From: Sceloporus undulatus
Lineage: Eukaryota > Chordata > Lepidosauria > Squamata > Phrynosomatidae
DNA: 64,000 nucleotides
Reading direction: 5' to 3'
Assembly (NCBI RefSeq): GCF_019175285.1
Contig: NC_056524.1
Location: 8,048,945 to 8,112,944, forward strand
Shown: positions 30,668 to 42,456 of the stretch, in pieces
Position numbering within the stretch: position 1 is the first letter of the stretch
How the letters are laid out: the number at the start of each line of letters is the position of its first letter
Notes under the pieces: generated by a model
What the model was told of the DNA's origin: nothing
Seen by the model: the letters and a program-made list of their open reading frames with translations, nothing else
Databases searched by the model: none
Position numbers and translations under genes: made by a program

Positions 30668-31262
30668 AAGGGCCATTTTGCCCAGGCCAAATGGCTAATG
30701 CTGTAACCATCAAACATGTCTCTTCAGCGTTCAGTTCTCTTGCCTATGAATTCTTAGCAACAGAACGAGGCCCACAATGACCAGACAGAGCACTACCAAA
30801 AAAGAAAAAAAAGTATTCAACTATTATCCTCCATATCTCCATGGAAAGCTGGGAACTATCGTTTTCTTGGGGCAAGGTAGCAAACAGGTCATTCTCAGTC
30901 TCCTCACAGAATCACAATTCCTGCAAACTGCAAGGGGAAGCTATAGCAGTGTTCAGCATAGTTTGTAGTGTACTGAAAATCACATGCACACACACACACA
31001 ACTTCCGCTGTCTTTGTAGAAATGTGGGGAATCATGAAATGCAGTTAGAGAAAACAATGCTGCAAGTTGGACTTAATCTGTGACTCAAAGAAATTGGCAC
31101 CATTGTGGACTCTTGTTGCATGATGCCTTTTTGAAGCAAAGCATTTGGGTGGGTGTTGAATCTTTATGCTGAGTTGCATCATTGTTGTCACGTGAGGGGT
31201 CTTTTTAGTGGGTTTAAAACATTATACAGATTTTTTAAGCTAAAAGGCCAAAGTTGTCTATT
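30668..31262 (+). other. USP35: USP35 3' UTR and downstream flank
   Basis: This is the DNA after the USP35 stop and before the GC-rich element at 31271. It has no ORF resembling a known protein and no clear AATAAA or ATTAAA signal. It may be the proximal 3' UTR; its end cannot be placed from sequence alone. Confidence 0.4.
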
Positions 31263-31270
31263 CTCATGTC

Positions 31271-32551
31271 CAGTGGCATCACTAAGGTTGGTGTTATCCT
31301 AGTGTGGTAACTTATTGTCGCTCCCAGGCAGGTGGCGATACCAGGGGAGACAACATGGAACATGGGAGAGAGTGAGAGAAGGAGAAATGGCAGCAGGCTG
31401 GAGGGGTGCTCACCATCCAACTTCCCCTTCCTGACTGCCTTTCTGCATTTCCCATACCAGCCAAGTTGCCTGGCACACACCCCAGATGCCCCTCTCCATC
31501 AGCCAGAGCGCATCTGCCCACTGCTGGCACCTAGCAACTCCTTCTGGGTCTGGCTGGGAGGCTACTTGCTGGGCAGGAAAGAGAGGAGAAGGAATCCATG
31601 GCTGCCTCTCTGCTGACACCATTGTCTCCCTTTCCTGCCTGACCAGCCATGGTGCCTCCACCATCTGCCCACTGCTGTTGCCTGCCAAGCTCTGGTCAGA
31701 CAGAAAAGAGAGAAGAGAAGGAATCCATGACTGCACAATGCTGCTGCTGCTGCCATTGCCTTCCTTTACCGCCTGGCCAGCAGCCTCGCCAGACCCGGTT
31801 CCTGAGTGGAGGAACACCATTCCCAGATGGCTGGCACGCCACTGCCTTGTGCCGGGCAATTCAGCAGGAGGGAAGAAAGGGCTAGGTAGTCTGCTGGGGC
31901 CCCTGGTGGAAGTAGGTTACTTCTGCCACCTGGAATCCCTGTCTGGGTCTGGCGGGGGCTACTGGCTGGGCAGAAAAGGGAGCAGAAGGAAAGGAATCCA
32001 TGGCTGGCCCTGCCGCTGACACCTTTGCCTTCCTTTCCTGTCTGGCCAGCAGTCTTGCCAGGCTGAGAAGGCACTTCTAGGTGGCAGAATGGCTTTCTGA
32101 GATGGCACCATTGCCATGCCCTGTGTTTACTTCTGGGGCAGGGAACACATGGCATAAGGAGTGAAGGAAAAACAAGGTAGTCTACTGCGCCCCCTGATAG
32201 TGTGAGGTGCTTCTGCCACCTGGAAGCCTCTTCTAGATATGGTGTGGCTGCTGTGCAGGAGGGAATGGGAGGTGCTGGCAGTAGGAAGGAGTCTGTGAAT
32301 GCTGCCACTGCTGGCATCTTGCCTAGCCAGCTGACAGACCAGGAAGGGGCTGCTGGGCAACAGCAACACCCTACCCATACCAGTGGCCACAGCAGTCAGA
32401 TGACAGAAGGAGTCTAGCTGGTGGAGGGGGATGGCCAGGGGTCTTGGGACAGACAGTGAGTGACCACCTCGCTAGGTGTTCACCGCTCTCTGTGGTGGTA
32501 CGCAATGTGGTTGATACCTCTTACCCCTTGCATCCATTAGGGATGCCCCTG
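31271..32551. mobile_element. Large GC-rich non-autonomous hAT-like element with internal repeats
   Basis: Ends CAGTGGCATCACTAAGGTTG and CATTAGGGATGCCCCTG are imperfect inverted repeats. The flanks CTCATGTC (31263-31270) and GTCAGGTC (32552-32559) agree at 6 of 8. Inside, a unit of roughly 150-190 bp recurs, marked by AGGAATCCATGGCTG and GCCTTCCTTTCC. Open frames here follow the repeats and look like no protein. A partial relative is at about 38098-38260. Confidence 0.55.
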
Positions 32552-32839
32552 GTCAGGTCTTACTTTAGATTGGGTTGGATAAAATCCATCCTTTCATATG
32601 CTGGAGTGTAACTCCCACTTTGGACACATGCTTGCCTATAACTCCATGCTATTGACTATGCTGGCTAGGACTCATGGAGGCTGCAGTCCATTTCCATCTG
32701 GTGTGGCAACACTGCCCACCTCTGCCTTTACAGAGTGAGGTAAGATTATTAAACATTACAGTGACACAACCCCTTTGTCCTGCTTCTCCTTCCTTGTACT
32801 GGAGTTTGTAGTTGGGGGCTTCTGGTAATCTTTCTCATG

Positions 32840-33275
32840 AATCCAGCCCGCTCTGTGGTTGGTCTGGAAACCATGTCCTATGAGGAACGACTTAGGGAGC
32901 TGAGGATATTTAGCCTGGAAAAAAGAAGGTTAAGAGGTGATATGATAGCTCTGTTTAAATATTTGAAGGGATGTCATATTGAGGAGGGAGCAAGCTTGTT
33001 TTCTGCTGCTCCAGAGAACAGGACTCGGAACAATGGATGCAAGCTCCAGGAAAAGAGTTTCCATCTCAACATTAGGAGGAACTTCCTGACAGTAAGGGCT
33101 GTTCGACAGTGGAACAAAGTCCCTCAGAGTGTAGTGGCATCTCTTTCCTTGGAGGTCTTTAAGCAGAGGCTGGATGACCATCTGTCGGGGATGCTTTGAT
33201 TTGGATTTCCTGCATGGCAGGAGGTTGGACTGGATGGCGCTTGTGGTCTCTTCCACCTCTAGGATTCTAGGATAG
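32840..33275 (+). mobile_element. CR1 LINE 3' end (ORF2 C-terminus plus 3' UTR)
   Basis: The frame [20 protein letters not shown] then [20 protein letters not shown] and [20 protein letters not shown] is the CR1 ORF2 tail, still open. It ends GGTCTCTTCCACCTCTAGGA TTCTAGGATAG. 5' truncated. Confidence 0.85.
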
Positions 33276-33302
33276 CCAAAATCTTCCTGCTTGGTCATCT
33301 TA

Positions 33303-33685
33303 TAATAATAATAATAATAATAAAATTTTATTTATACCCCGCCCTTCCAAATAGATCAGGGCGGCTTACAAATGCACCTTAGTGCAGCAAATACAATATA
33401 AAACAGGTTAAAAACAACATCATCTCTTCATAAAAACAATAAAAACCCCTTAGCCCAACCTCACGGCCACGAGTGAGGAGGGAGGCCCATAGGATGTTTA
33501 GTCGGGGAATGCCTGATTAAATAGGAAGGTTTTGAGTCCCTTCCTAAATTGGGCCAGGGTGGTGGATGAGCGGAGCTCTATGGGCAGCTTGTTCCAAAGG
33601 GCTGGGGCAGCTGTGGAAAAGGATCTTCTGGCCGTAACGGCCAACCTTGCCTATTCTCTAGTTATTAAATGGTCATAGCAGTATC
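33303..33685 (-). mobile_element. LINE 3' UTR (reverse), L2/CR1-like
   Basis: An (ATA)n run is followed by TTATTTATACCCCGCCCTTC, a reversed LINE 3' tail, then GGGCAGCTTGTTCCAAAGGG and CTGTGGAAAAGGATCTTCTG. No coding part seen. Confidence 0.5.
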
Positions 33686-33811
33686 CTATGGGGCTCAGCA
33701 GCTGCCTGGGCTAGAAGGCAGAGAACTGTACATCTTTGTGCTACATACACTTTATGCAGGATCTTAACCAATATCTATGTCTAAATAAATAAAAGCAGGT
33801 ATCCTCTAGCA

Positions 33812-35116
33812 CAGGGGTTGACAACCTGTGGCCCACGGGCCGCATGCGGCCCGCTGAGCCATTGGGACCGGCCCCTGCTCGGTCCTGCCACTGATTGCCG
33901 CTGCCAAAGGCCCTGCGGGGCAGGCACGCGGGGCCTTGGGCCTCTCGCGCAGGCCCCTCAGAAGCCGGGAAGGAGCCTGCGAGGACGCCTGCACGTATCC
34001 CCTGCCTCCTTCCTGGCCTCTGAGGGGCTTGGAGGCCCCTCAGAAGCCAGGAAGGAGCCAGTGAGGACCCCCGCGCGGGTGTCCCCCGCCTCCTTTCCGG
34101 CCTCTGAGGGGCTTGGAGGCCCCTCAGAAGCCGGGAAAGAGCCGGCGAGGACCCCCGCGCGGGTGTCCCCCGCCTCCTTGCTGGCCTCTGAGCGGCCTCC
34201 CCTCATTTTGCAGCAGGAGGGACAGAGAGAGAGAGAAGTCGTGTGTATGTATGTGTAAGAGCAGTGTGTGTGTAAGAGAGAGAGTTGTGTTTTGTGTGTG
34301 TGTGAGAGAGAATGAGTTGTGGATGTGTGTGTGTGAGAGAGAGAGGGGGGAAGTGGGTTGTGTGTGTGAGAGTGGGTTGTGTGAGAGGGTGTGTGAGAAG
34401 GGGAGGTTGTATGTGTGAGAGAGATGCGTTGTGTATGTGTGTATGAGAGAGAGAAGTGAGTTGCGTGTGACAGGGAGAGATAAAAGTGGGTTGTGTGTGT
34501 GAGAGAGGGTTGTGTGAGAGAGAAGGAGGTTGTATGTGTGTGTGAGAGAGACAGACAGACGGGTTGTGTGTGAGTGAGAGAGAGACGGGTTTTGTGTGTG
34601 TGTGTGTGTATGTGTGTGAGACACACACACACAGAGAAGTGGGTTGTGTATGTGAGAGAGGGGGTGGTTATGTGTGTTACACAGGGGTTTGGTGTGTGTT
34701 TGTGTGTGTGTGAGAGAGAGAAGTGGGTTGTGTGTGTGAGAGAGCAAGTTGTGTGAGAGAGGATGTATGTGAGAGACAGGGGAGGTTGTGTGTGAGAGAG
34801 ACAGGTGTTGTGTGTGTATGTGTGTGTGCGCGCAAAATCCCCTCTCAGCACCTTGTGCCTTTCTGGGTTGAGACAGTGTGCATGTTTTCTTTTTTTTAAT
34901 TGCTTTGTAGTAGTTTCCATGCTTGGAACTATTATTATTATTACCACCACTCTGGGGGCGGAGCATGCGGCCCCGCCCCTGGAGGGTGGAAGCCCCCCCC
35001 CCCGCGCACAGCCCCCCCCCCCCCGGGGGGTGGAACCTCCACCCCCCAGCTTCGGCCCCCCAGTTTTCTGAGGGACAGCAACCTGGCCCCCGGCTCAAAA
35101 AGGTTGCCTACCCCTG
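33812..35116. mobile_element. Non-autonomous hAT-like element with minisatellite and GT/GA tract (family H5, long form)
   Basis: TIRs CAGGGGTTGACAACCTGTGG and AAAGGTTGCCTACCCCTG. Next to the left end is a GC-rich body, then about three 82-84 bp tandem units starting at 33952, 34034 and 34118 (GGCCCCTCAGAAGCC). A 34214-34840 tract of TGTGTG and GAGAGA repeats and C-runs follow. The 8-bp flanks do not match well. The long antisense frames here are low-complexity Ser/His/Thr strings. Confidence 0.7.
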
Positions 35117-35390
35117 CACTAAAGGGCTGCTGTTACATTACTAAGTAGGGAATTCAGCAAAGTGACTAATACACATTAGGACACATACACAACAAACCCA
35201 TGTGCAACAGGACCAATGCTCACTGGGACCAATGTGCATCGATACATCAGCTTCATGTGCTAATGCAGATTCTGATGTGCACCAAGAAACTCTTTCCTGT
35301 GTCCTGCTGTGCATCTTTGCAATTCATTGACAGGATTTCCCAGCACTTCCACAGTGTCACTAAGTTGCATAACATACATTTGTGCTAGAG

Positions 35391-35633
35391 CAGGGGTAGG
35401 CAACCTTTGTGAGCCAGCCTCAAAGGTCAGAAAGGAGGCAGGGGACACCTGCGCGGGCGTCCTCACAGGCTCCTTCCCGGCTTCTGAGGGGTCTGCGTGA
35501 GAGGCCCAAGGCCCTGCACGTCTGCCCCGCGGGGCCTTTGGCGGCGGCAATCAGCAGCAGGACCGAGCAGGGACCAGTCCCAATGGCTCGGCGGGCCGCA
35601 TGCGGCCTGTGGGCCGCAGGTTGCCGACCCCTG
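35391..35633. mobile_element. Non-autonomous hAT-like element (family H5, short form, opposite orientation)
   Basis: Ends CAGGGGTAGGCAACCTTTGT and CGCAGGTTGCCGACCCCTG. It is the reverse-orientation relative of 33812-35116 with only one minisatellite unit and no GT/GA tract, so it probably shows the ancestral form. Confidence 0.7.
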
Positions 35634-35730
35634 CTTTAGTGAATATGAACATTATGCTATTGCCCAATTCTAATTCCATAAGTCCCAAGCAGGATTCTAG
35701 CCTAATTAATTAATTAACCAATTAATATCT

Positions 35731-35847
35731 CAGCCTCAGAGGAAGGCAGAGGCAAACCACCTCTGAACAAATCTTGCCAAGATTCCCCAGTGATAGTTTG
35801 CCTTAGGGTTGCTATAAACTGGAAAAATGAATACACACAACAAAAAC
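35731..35847 (+). mobile_element. tRNA-derived SINE 3' half, (ACA)-tailed type
   Basis: CTCAGCCTCAGAGGAAGGCA, ACAAATCTTGCCAAG and a tail ending ACACACAACAAAAAC. The head is missing. Confidence 0.6.
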
Positions 35848-36663
35848 ATAATGCAAAGTGTGCCAGAATGCCCAAAATTTAGAATATAATTGTTTCTTTA
35901 GGATAATCCTAACAAACTCACATCGCAGCCTGCTCCTGATTTTGGTATTTAATAACATAGATCCAAAAGCTTTGTTTTTAGGCACATATCACGTTTTTTT
36001 TATTAACAGCAATTTTGTAAAAAATATCTAAGTTAAGCATGAGAGCAGTTTTACAGGAGAAGTGAGTCAAAACTGCCTTTTAAAAAAGAAAGGTAACTCA
36101 GGAAGAATAAATTAATAATTTAAGGTATTAGAATCCATAGTAACTAGAAAAATTAATAACCAACTCAAGTAGTGACATCACAAGACTAAAACAGACCCTA
36201 CACAATTTTTCATTAAATAAAAACAAGAATCATTTTGTCCCGAAAAAGTTCTTTTTATGAAATAAACACCCTCTCTCTCCCTGCAACCCCCAATACAAGA
36301 CAGTATGCAAGACAGCCATCTATTACATTCACAGCCAAGTTTCAAAACTACATTGTTTCTCTGATGAAACACCATTAAGGTTAAGACTCCCAGACAAAAA
36401 TCTCTTGGGATACCTAATGTGTACTTTTAGGCAATTCTTATAAACACTACGTTACTTCCATTTGCTTCAAACATTGGTATTTGAACACTGGTTAATTTCC
36501 GACTAAATTTGCTGTCCACGAAATTGTTATATTGGTATAGCCCTTTTATTTATCTAAACATCTGGTTAGGTGAATGCTATTGATTCTCTAGGGCTATTTG
36601 TCTTTAACTAAGTAGTTCCTGCCATTTAAGACTCAAATCGGATGCAGCGAGTCACTGGATATG

Positions 36664-36751
36664 ATCATAGAAGTCACACACTCTCAGCCCAGAAAACCTT
36701 ATGATAGGTTTGCCTTAAGGTCACCATAAGTTGGAAACATTTGGAAGGCAT

Positions 36752-36786
<35 letters not shown>
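36664..36786 (+). mobile_element. tRNA-derived SINE 3' half with (CAA)n tail
   Basis: GAAAACCTTATGATAGGTTT, TTGGAAGGCATACAACAACA and a run of about twelve CAA units. The head is missing. Confidence 0.65.
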
Positions 36787-36787
<1 letters not shown>

Positions 36788-36956
36788 TGGGTAGATGCCA
36801 CCAAAACCTATAGGCCCCCATCTGCCTCTTTCGTTACCATGGGAAAAATTTAGTAATTCAACATCTAAGATGTAATGGTATCTCACTGTTAGTATGGAAT
36901 CCTTTGAGCAGAATCCTTCATTAGGCCTCATTTTTGCACTTGGGTGATTGAGTCCC

Positions 36957-37612
36957 ATATCCTCCTAACTGGGACACATTTGACCAAACAACATCACAGT
37001 GTGGGAAAAGTTATCAGTAAGGAAGAACACACAAACTAGGAGATGCTGCAGCAGTTTACTTTTGCCTGAACCTACTTGGAAGAGGCAGACTCTGTCCTCT
37101 CCTCTCCCCGCTGCTGAGGTTACTGAATGCAAACTATAAGTTGAAACTCCCTTACATAAAATACTTGGGCTAGAAGTGTTCTGTATTTCAGAGTTTTTTA
37201 GACTGGGGAAGATCTATATATTTATAATGATCTATATATTTATCTTGGAAATGGGACCCAAGTCTAAACATGAAATTCATTTATGTTTGATATACACCTT
37301 ATATACATAGCCTGGAGGTAATTTCACATACAATAATTTAAACAATTTACAAAGTTTGTGTATATTGAAAGCAAAGGTGTCCCTGTTTCAGCCACCCATA
37401 TGGACAATTTTGGATTTTGTCATTCTGGATAAGGGAGACTCAATTTACATTGGCACTTATAACTCAGTTTGTGGCAATTGAAGGAAGCTGAGGACAAAGG
37501 AGGGAAGTGGGGACGAGGAGGAGACTTAGAGTGGAAATTTTAAAGTCACTCAAAACTGGAAGAGCAGAAGGTTAATCGAGACTGTCCCTGCCAAACTGGG
37601 GACAGTTGGATC
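36957..37612. mobile_element. MITE family M2 copy, split by a Tigger-like element
   Basis: Left ATATCCTCCTAACTGGGACA and right CCTGCCAAACTGGGGACAGT. ACAGTTGGAT matches the complete copy at 63393-63793. The Tigger-like element at about 37147-37448 interrupts it. Confidence 0.6.
37147..37448. mobile_element. Tigger-like MITE (family T4), copy 1
   Basis: Marked by ATGGGACCCAAGTCTAAACA, GAAATTCATTTATGTTTGAT, ACCTTATATACATAGCCTGG and a right end GGATAAGGGAGACTC. It is the same family, in reverse, as 53541-53872. Nested in the M2 MITE. Confidence 0.65.
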
Positions 37613-37682
37613 AGTCCAGGGCTGTTCAGAGCAGGTTTGGCCCCAGCTATTTGCAAGCAGCAGATCTGTGGAGTGCAGAGGC

Positions 37683-37839
37683 CAGGGATGTAGTCAGAAT
37701 TTTGGGAAGGGGGAGTCCAGACTAAGTGCCACCATTATAATGAGGCTTGGTTGAGGCGGCGCAGCAGCTCACACCATTCATTGTATCTAACGGAAGGGGG
37801 GTCCGTAACCCCGCAGACCCCCCCTTGGCTACGTCCCTG
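37683..37839. mobile_element. hAT-like MITE (family H2) with matching flanks
   Basis: Ends CAGGGATGTAGTCAGAATTT and CCTTGGCTACGTCCCTG. The 7-bp flanks CAGAGGC at 37676-37682 and 37840-37846 are identical. A second copy is at 55566-55724. Confidence 0.7.
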
Positions 37840-38097
37840 CAGAGGCTGCTGGTGGATGCTGGTAGCAGAGCTGAGCAAGCCCCCCTGAGCTGAAAGGTGG
37901 CTTTGGGCTGCATGGAAAAGATGCTTCCAGCTGAGTATGAAGACAAAAAATACCAAGGAGAAACTCTTCTGCTGCTGTCTGGGAGGGATGTCCTACTAAG
38001 CCCCCTGCAGTTTTACCAGCAGCAAGCAAGGTAAGCAGTTGGGTGAATCGACAGGTAAGACTGAGGTGGCTATTTGGTGCAAAGGAAGGTCCACAGT

Positions 38098-38260
38098 AGT
38101 GGCATCACTAGGGTTGGTGTCATCTGTGTGGTCACTCATGCTGTCATCCTCCTGCTTGCCTGGCCCATGCCCCAGCCAGCTCCTTCTGCCAGCCAGGCTG
38201 CCTCTGCTATGGAAGGGATGTGTGGTGCTGCTACCACTCAGCAGGGAGTTTGGAGAGACT
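38098..38260. mobile_element. Fragment of the 31271-type hAT-like element
   Basis: AGTGGCATCACTAGGGTTGG then TGTCATC repeats the left end of the element at 31271. The right border is approximate. Confidence 0.4.
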
Positions 38261-38299
38261 GAGCACAACCTTACTGCCCCCAAAGCACCAGACTCCAAG

Positions 38300-40880
38300 G
38301 TCACACTGCACAACTTGGTAAACCAATGATTTGCACATGCACACATGTACGTGAATGAGGAAGATGTGAAAGGTAATAGAAATGGAAAACATGTTAACAC
38401 TATGATACAATAACAAAGGACATATATGGGCAATAAAGACAGATCTTGATGAAGCAGTGAATATTGGCTCATCTTGTTTTCTCATCTGAATGTGGGGACT
38501 GCACTGCAATTAATTGTTCACTTTTAGGCCAAGATCTTACATCACTTCAGGGCAGTGTAAATATCTATTGACAGAGTTATATTACACAACTCCTATGCTG
38601 ATTACCAATGTGTGGATTAATGGACAATGGAAATTCCTTACAACCTATTGTGTAGTTGCAATGTGCCATGGCAATGCATGGAGGCAATACACATTCATAT
38701 GTTATTCTGCATACTTTAATGTGTTACAGGTGCACATGTGCAAGAGCAGGACACTGTTGTTGGCTGGATATGACCATAATGCATTGTCCAAAAAATGAGT
38801 CAGAATGCTTAGTGCTACTAATGCTTGCATATATTGCTAACAGTATGCCAGCCACAGATTTTGTGACAAAGGACTTTTCTCTGCCACACATATGTTTATC
38901 TGCTTATTTACACTTAGATTAACTCATCATCCACCTATGTCAGTTTTTACAACTCTTAATGTTACTTTTAATACCTTTACATACCATCCACATAATTTTT
39001 TGTCCATGAAGCGGGGAGGGGAAATGAGGAAACACACCCTTGGAGAATGTGTAGTGTGAGGTCTTGTATCACCAGATGTTAGTAGAGAAAAGAAGACAAG
39101 CGGTGGGCTGTTTCTTTTTTAATGGCCACTGGAGGGGTATGGTTTAGAGCAGGTCCAGTAAACGTAAACACAAGGGCAATGTTTTGTGGTCTCTTTCACA
39201 CTGCACAGTTATAGCAGTACTGGGATACTGAGACCTCTCTGGAAAACTATGAATCCCAGGATTCTGTAGGATGCAGCCAAGACGGTTGAAGTGGTATCAA
39301 AGTGCTGTAATTGCAATTACAGTGTGTTCACACTTCAGGTATCCTGACATCTGAAGTCAAAGCCTGACGTTGTTCAAATCCAAATGACCAATTTTATATT
39401 GTATGACCAAATGGCCTGCTATATTCATGGGAAGAAACAGAGCTTGGAAGTGTCACTTTTGGAGTTTGTTGTTCCCAGAATGTCCCCAGGCAGCTTGAGA
39501 AGGTAACACATGAGTTAGCCTTTTGCAAATTACTGGAACACCATAGGGGAAGCAGCCATGTGAAAATAGCTTGTCCATGGCTCAGGTGTCATGAGAACTG
39601 ACCCAAAGACAAACTGCACCCACATTAAGATGATTAAACTTGCATCTTGGGGCTGTACCACTTTACCCTACCTCAAAAATAGGCCCAGCACCTAGGTTAG
39701 CTCCTAGACATTCAGACTAGAACCCACAGGGCATTGACCACCAAACTGGCACTGGAACCACCAGCCCTCACAGCATGACTGTCCAAAATCCTGCTGAAAT
39801 GTCATGTGATGTCATCTGAAAATCTTCATGCAATTGCATGATATTGACGGGAACATCCCACTATGCTCTAGTCACTTTTCCCCATGTGAAAATCTCCAGT
39901 GTTTGATACAATGAGGGAGGGTGCATATTTTGGTTATACTTCTAATGTGTAACATTCATTGCTTTCAACCCTTGCCAGATATGGTGTTTACTCTTTTTCT
40001 CCAAACTTCAATCTTTCTTAACAACCTTGTGCTGTATAGAATGGGAATGACACCAGAAACCCATAGTAATTACACTATAATGATGAGACTCTGACAGTTG
40101 GGAATTATTATTTTTTGGACTAAAATTCACTGGGGCAATCTGTGACTTGTAGTCCAAAATAAGCAACTTATCCTAAATTTGAACATTCAAAGACTAATCC
40201 ACAGGAACCCAGTCTTAGGATGCTATAAACAGAATGCCATCAAAATGAAAAAAAAAAAATGAGATACAGACCAGGTGACAGGAGTGGAATGAAGTCAGGA
40301 GTGTGAAGGTAAGGACGGTAAATTGATGGGATGCGCTCAGATCCCCCATATATGAATTGTCACTTTGTTTTCTCTAAAAACTAAATTCTGGTGCTATGCC
40401 AATTGGTAGTGTCATTCTTGTGCCGTGGAGATATAGGGGCCAAGTGATGCTCATAGGTTTGACCTGATCTTGTGTGTGCACTATTAAGTAGACTGTTGAG
40501 TTTCAGAGTCCAAGGTGTGGGAGATAGGAAATGGTGGCTGGCATCCAAATAGGATGTGAGATTCAGAGAATGGCGGCCATATTAATCTTGGATATTCGCA
40601 AAAAGATCTTGTAGCATCGTTCCCCCTGCTTTTGTCTCTCAATGGCCATAGTTAAAACTGACTTGCCGCCTCATCGCCACACCCTCAGGTTTTGCATTTC
40701 TATGGCTATTCATAAAATTTGGTTATAAAGTTCCTTCCTTGGCACCAGTTCATTCCATGCATCTGAGGAAGTAGACCAAGTCTATGAGCCTTATCACACT
40801 AGACGAATCCTGGACATTTTTCACAGGAGAACCCTAGGGGAAGAGCAGAGCTTGGAGATACTGCTTTTTGTTTTTTTCTT
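38300..40880. other. Intergenic DNA without recognised repeats or genes
   Basis: Apart from a diverged M1-like piece near 39190-39330 (TTTCACACTGCACAGTTATA), nothing in this 2.6 kb was recognised. Short frames are chance-sized. It lies between the USP35 and GAB2 3' ends. Confidence 0.5.
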
Positions 40881-41330
40881 TTTGGAATAAGCATCCAGAA
40901 CATCCCAGTAGCCATGCTGGGTTGGGGATTCTGGACATTCTAGTCCAACAGAGTAGCTTTTTAAAGGTCTGGGAGCAGCCTGACTGAGCATGCCCAGCAG
41001 CTACAGAATGCCTATGTCTGTTTAGAGCTGGCGGGAGGATCAAAAACTGATGAAGAGGATGCTGTTTTGGATCTGTAATCCTGAACAGGAGCAGTACATG
41101 CTGCAGATCTTTGCTGCAGATTGTGTGCCAGTCACACACACCCCTTCCCCTGGCACAGAGAAAATTATAGCTGAGACCCTGCAATGTCAGATAAATCTAA
41201 GATGATGGATTTCCATTGTCATAGCTACCAGTGCTAATGCCATCCTCCAATAATTTACCTTGTAAGCAAGGCACTGCCCCCAAATGAAGTTTCTGCAGAT
41301 TGGGGAGATGGCGATGATAACTTGAAAACT

Positions 41331-41461
41331 GTGAAGTCGAAGGCTTTCATGGCCAGCATCCATAGTTTTTTGCGAGGTTTGGGGCTATGTGGCCATGTTC
41401 TAGAAGAGTTCATTCTTGACGTTTAACCAGCATCTCTGGCTGGCATCTTCAGAGAATGCTA
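41331..41461 (-). mobile_element. Penelope-like element terminus (solo end)
   Basis: GTGAAGTCGAAGGCTTTCAT, GGGCTATGTGGCCATGTTCT and CATCTTCAGAGAATGC match the terminal arm of the copies at 7811 and 25583. The coding part is absent. Confidence 0.65.
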
Positions 41462-41635
41462 GCTCCCCCATGTAGTAACTTCATAGTAGCCCCTTGCCAA
41501 ATAGGGACATTGTGAAACTACTCAATTCTACTTCCCACAGATGTAAGTCCATTTAGAAAGATGTTAAGTTCACAAATGAATTCTTCCATACTTCATAAAT
41601 ACTATATAAAAGAACCAGTACTTTGGTGATTGGGG

Positions 41636-41890
41636 TTTAAAGGTAAAGACATGAATGTCTAGTTGTAAGCAAGTGTAGGGGACAGTGCTCATCTCAGTTT
41701 CTAAGCTGAAAAGCCAGCGTTGTCTGAGGACTGCTGTGGTGGTCATGTGGCCAGCATGAGTCCATCAAACGCTGTTATCTTCCCACTGAGAAGTGGGACA
41801 TATTTACTTGTATTTGCATGCTTTTGAACTGCTAGGTTGGCAGATATTGGGACTAGTGACAGAGGTTTGCCCTTGCCATTTCTAACTTCA
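41636..41890 (-). mobile_element. Sauria-type SINE (reverse)
   Basis: The reversed tail AAAGGTAAAG at about 41638 is followed by AAAAGCCAGCGTTGTCTGAG, GGTCATGTGGCCAGCATGAG and GCATGCTTTTGAACTGCTAG. These are landmarks of the squamate Sauria SINE, whose tail is shared with Bov-B LINEs. The 5' head is diverged. Confidence 0.7.
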
Positions 41891-42456
41891 ATTCCATCTT
41901 CCTTATACTCTACATATGTGATAGTCTTGTAGTAGAGGTGTAGTGACCAAAAAAATAAAAATAAAAAGGCTTAGGACTCATTTCTCTCCATGAAGCTAAT
42001 CTTTCACAATTTTTCATCTACTGCTCTAGCAGATTTCTGCAGGATTCCTGTCTCCCTTTCCAGTCATTTGTAATAATGCGATACTCCCGAGAACTGATCT
42101 GACCATAGCATTTATATAGAGCGAGATTTTAAATGTATTATCTGTTCAGATCAGCAGCAGTTCTCCAAGCTGGACTACAAATTCCATCACCCACAGCCAA
42201 TAGAGTGCTGGAAGCTGTGAGGGTTGTAGTCCAACACATCTAGAGGATGCCAGTTTGGGGAAAGGCTATTTTAAACCTTCAATGTCCAACTCTTGAAACC
42301 TATCTGGAATGAGAACATGTGCAAGGAGATCTAAGCAGCCCTGCGTCCCATTTTATCTGTCCAGGACTCTGATTAAGCTTGGAAGTTGCAGTCTCGTTGC
42401 TTAGGCTGATTTTCTGAAATATTGCAGAGCAAGAATAAGACGCACCTTTGCTGTTA

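Noticed and set aside
31486-32019. A 177-codon open frame in a GC-rich block
   Set aside because: It follows repeated DNA inside a hAT-like element, is open in other frames and on the other strand, and resembles no protein.
33958-34950. A 330-codon minus-strand open frame
   Set aside because: It is Ser/His/Thr/Leu low complexity from the GT/GA tract of a transposon, open in several frames at once; not a gene.
41331-41461. A 13-bp target duplication around the solo Penelope-like end
   Set aside because: The flanks TAACTTGAAAACT and TAGCTCCCCCATG do not match; no claim is made for this copy.
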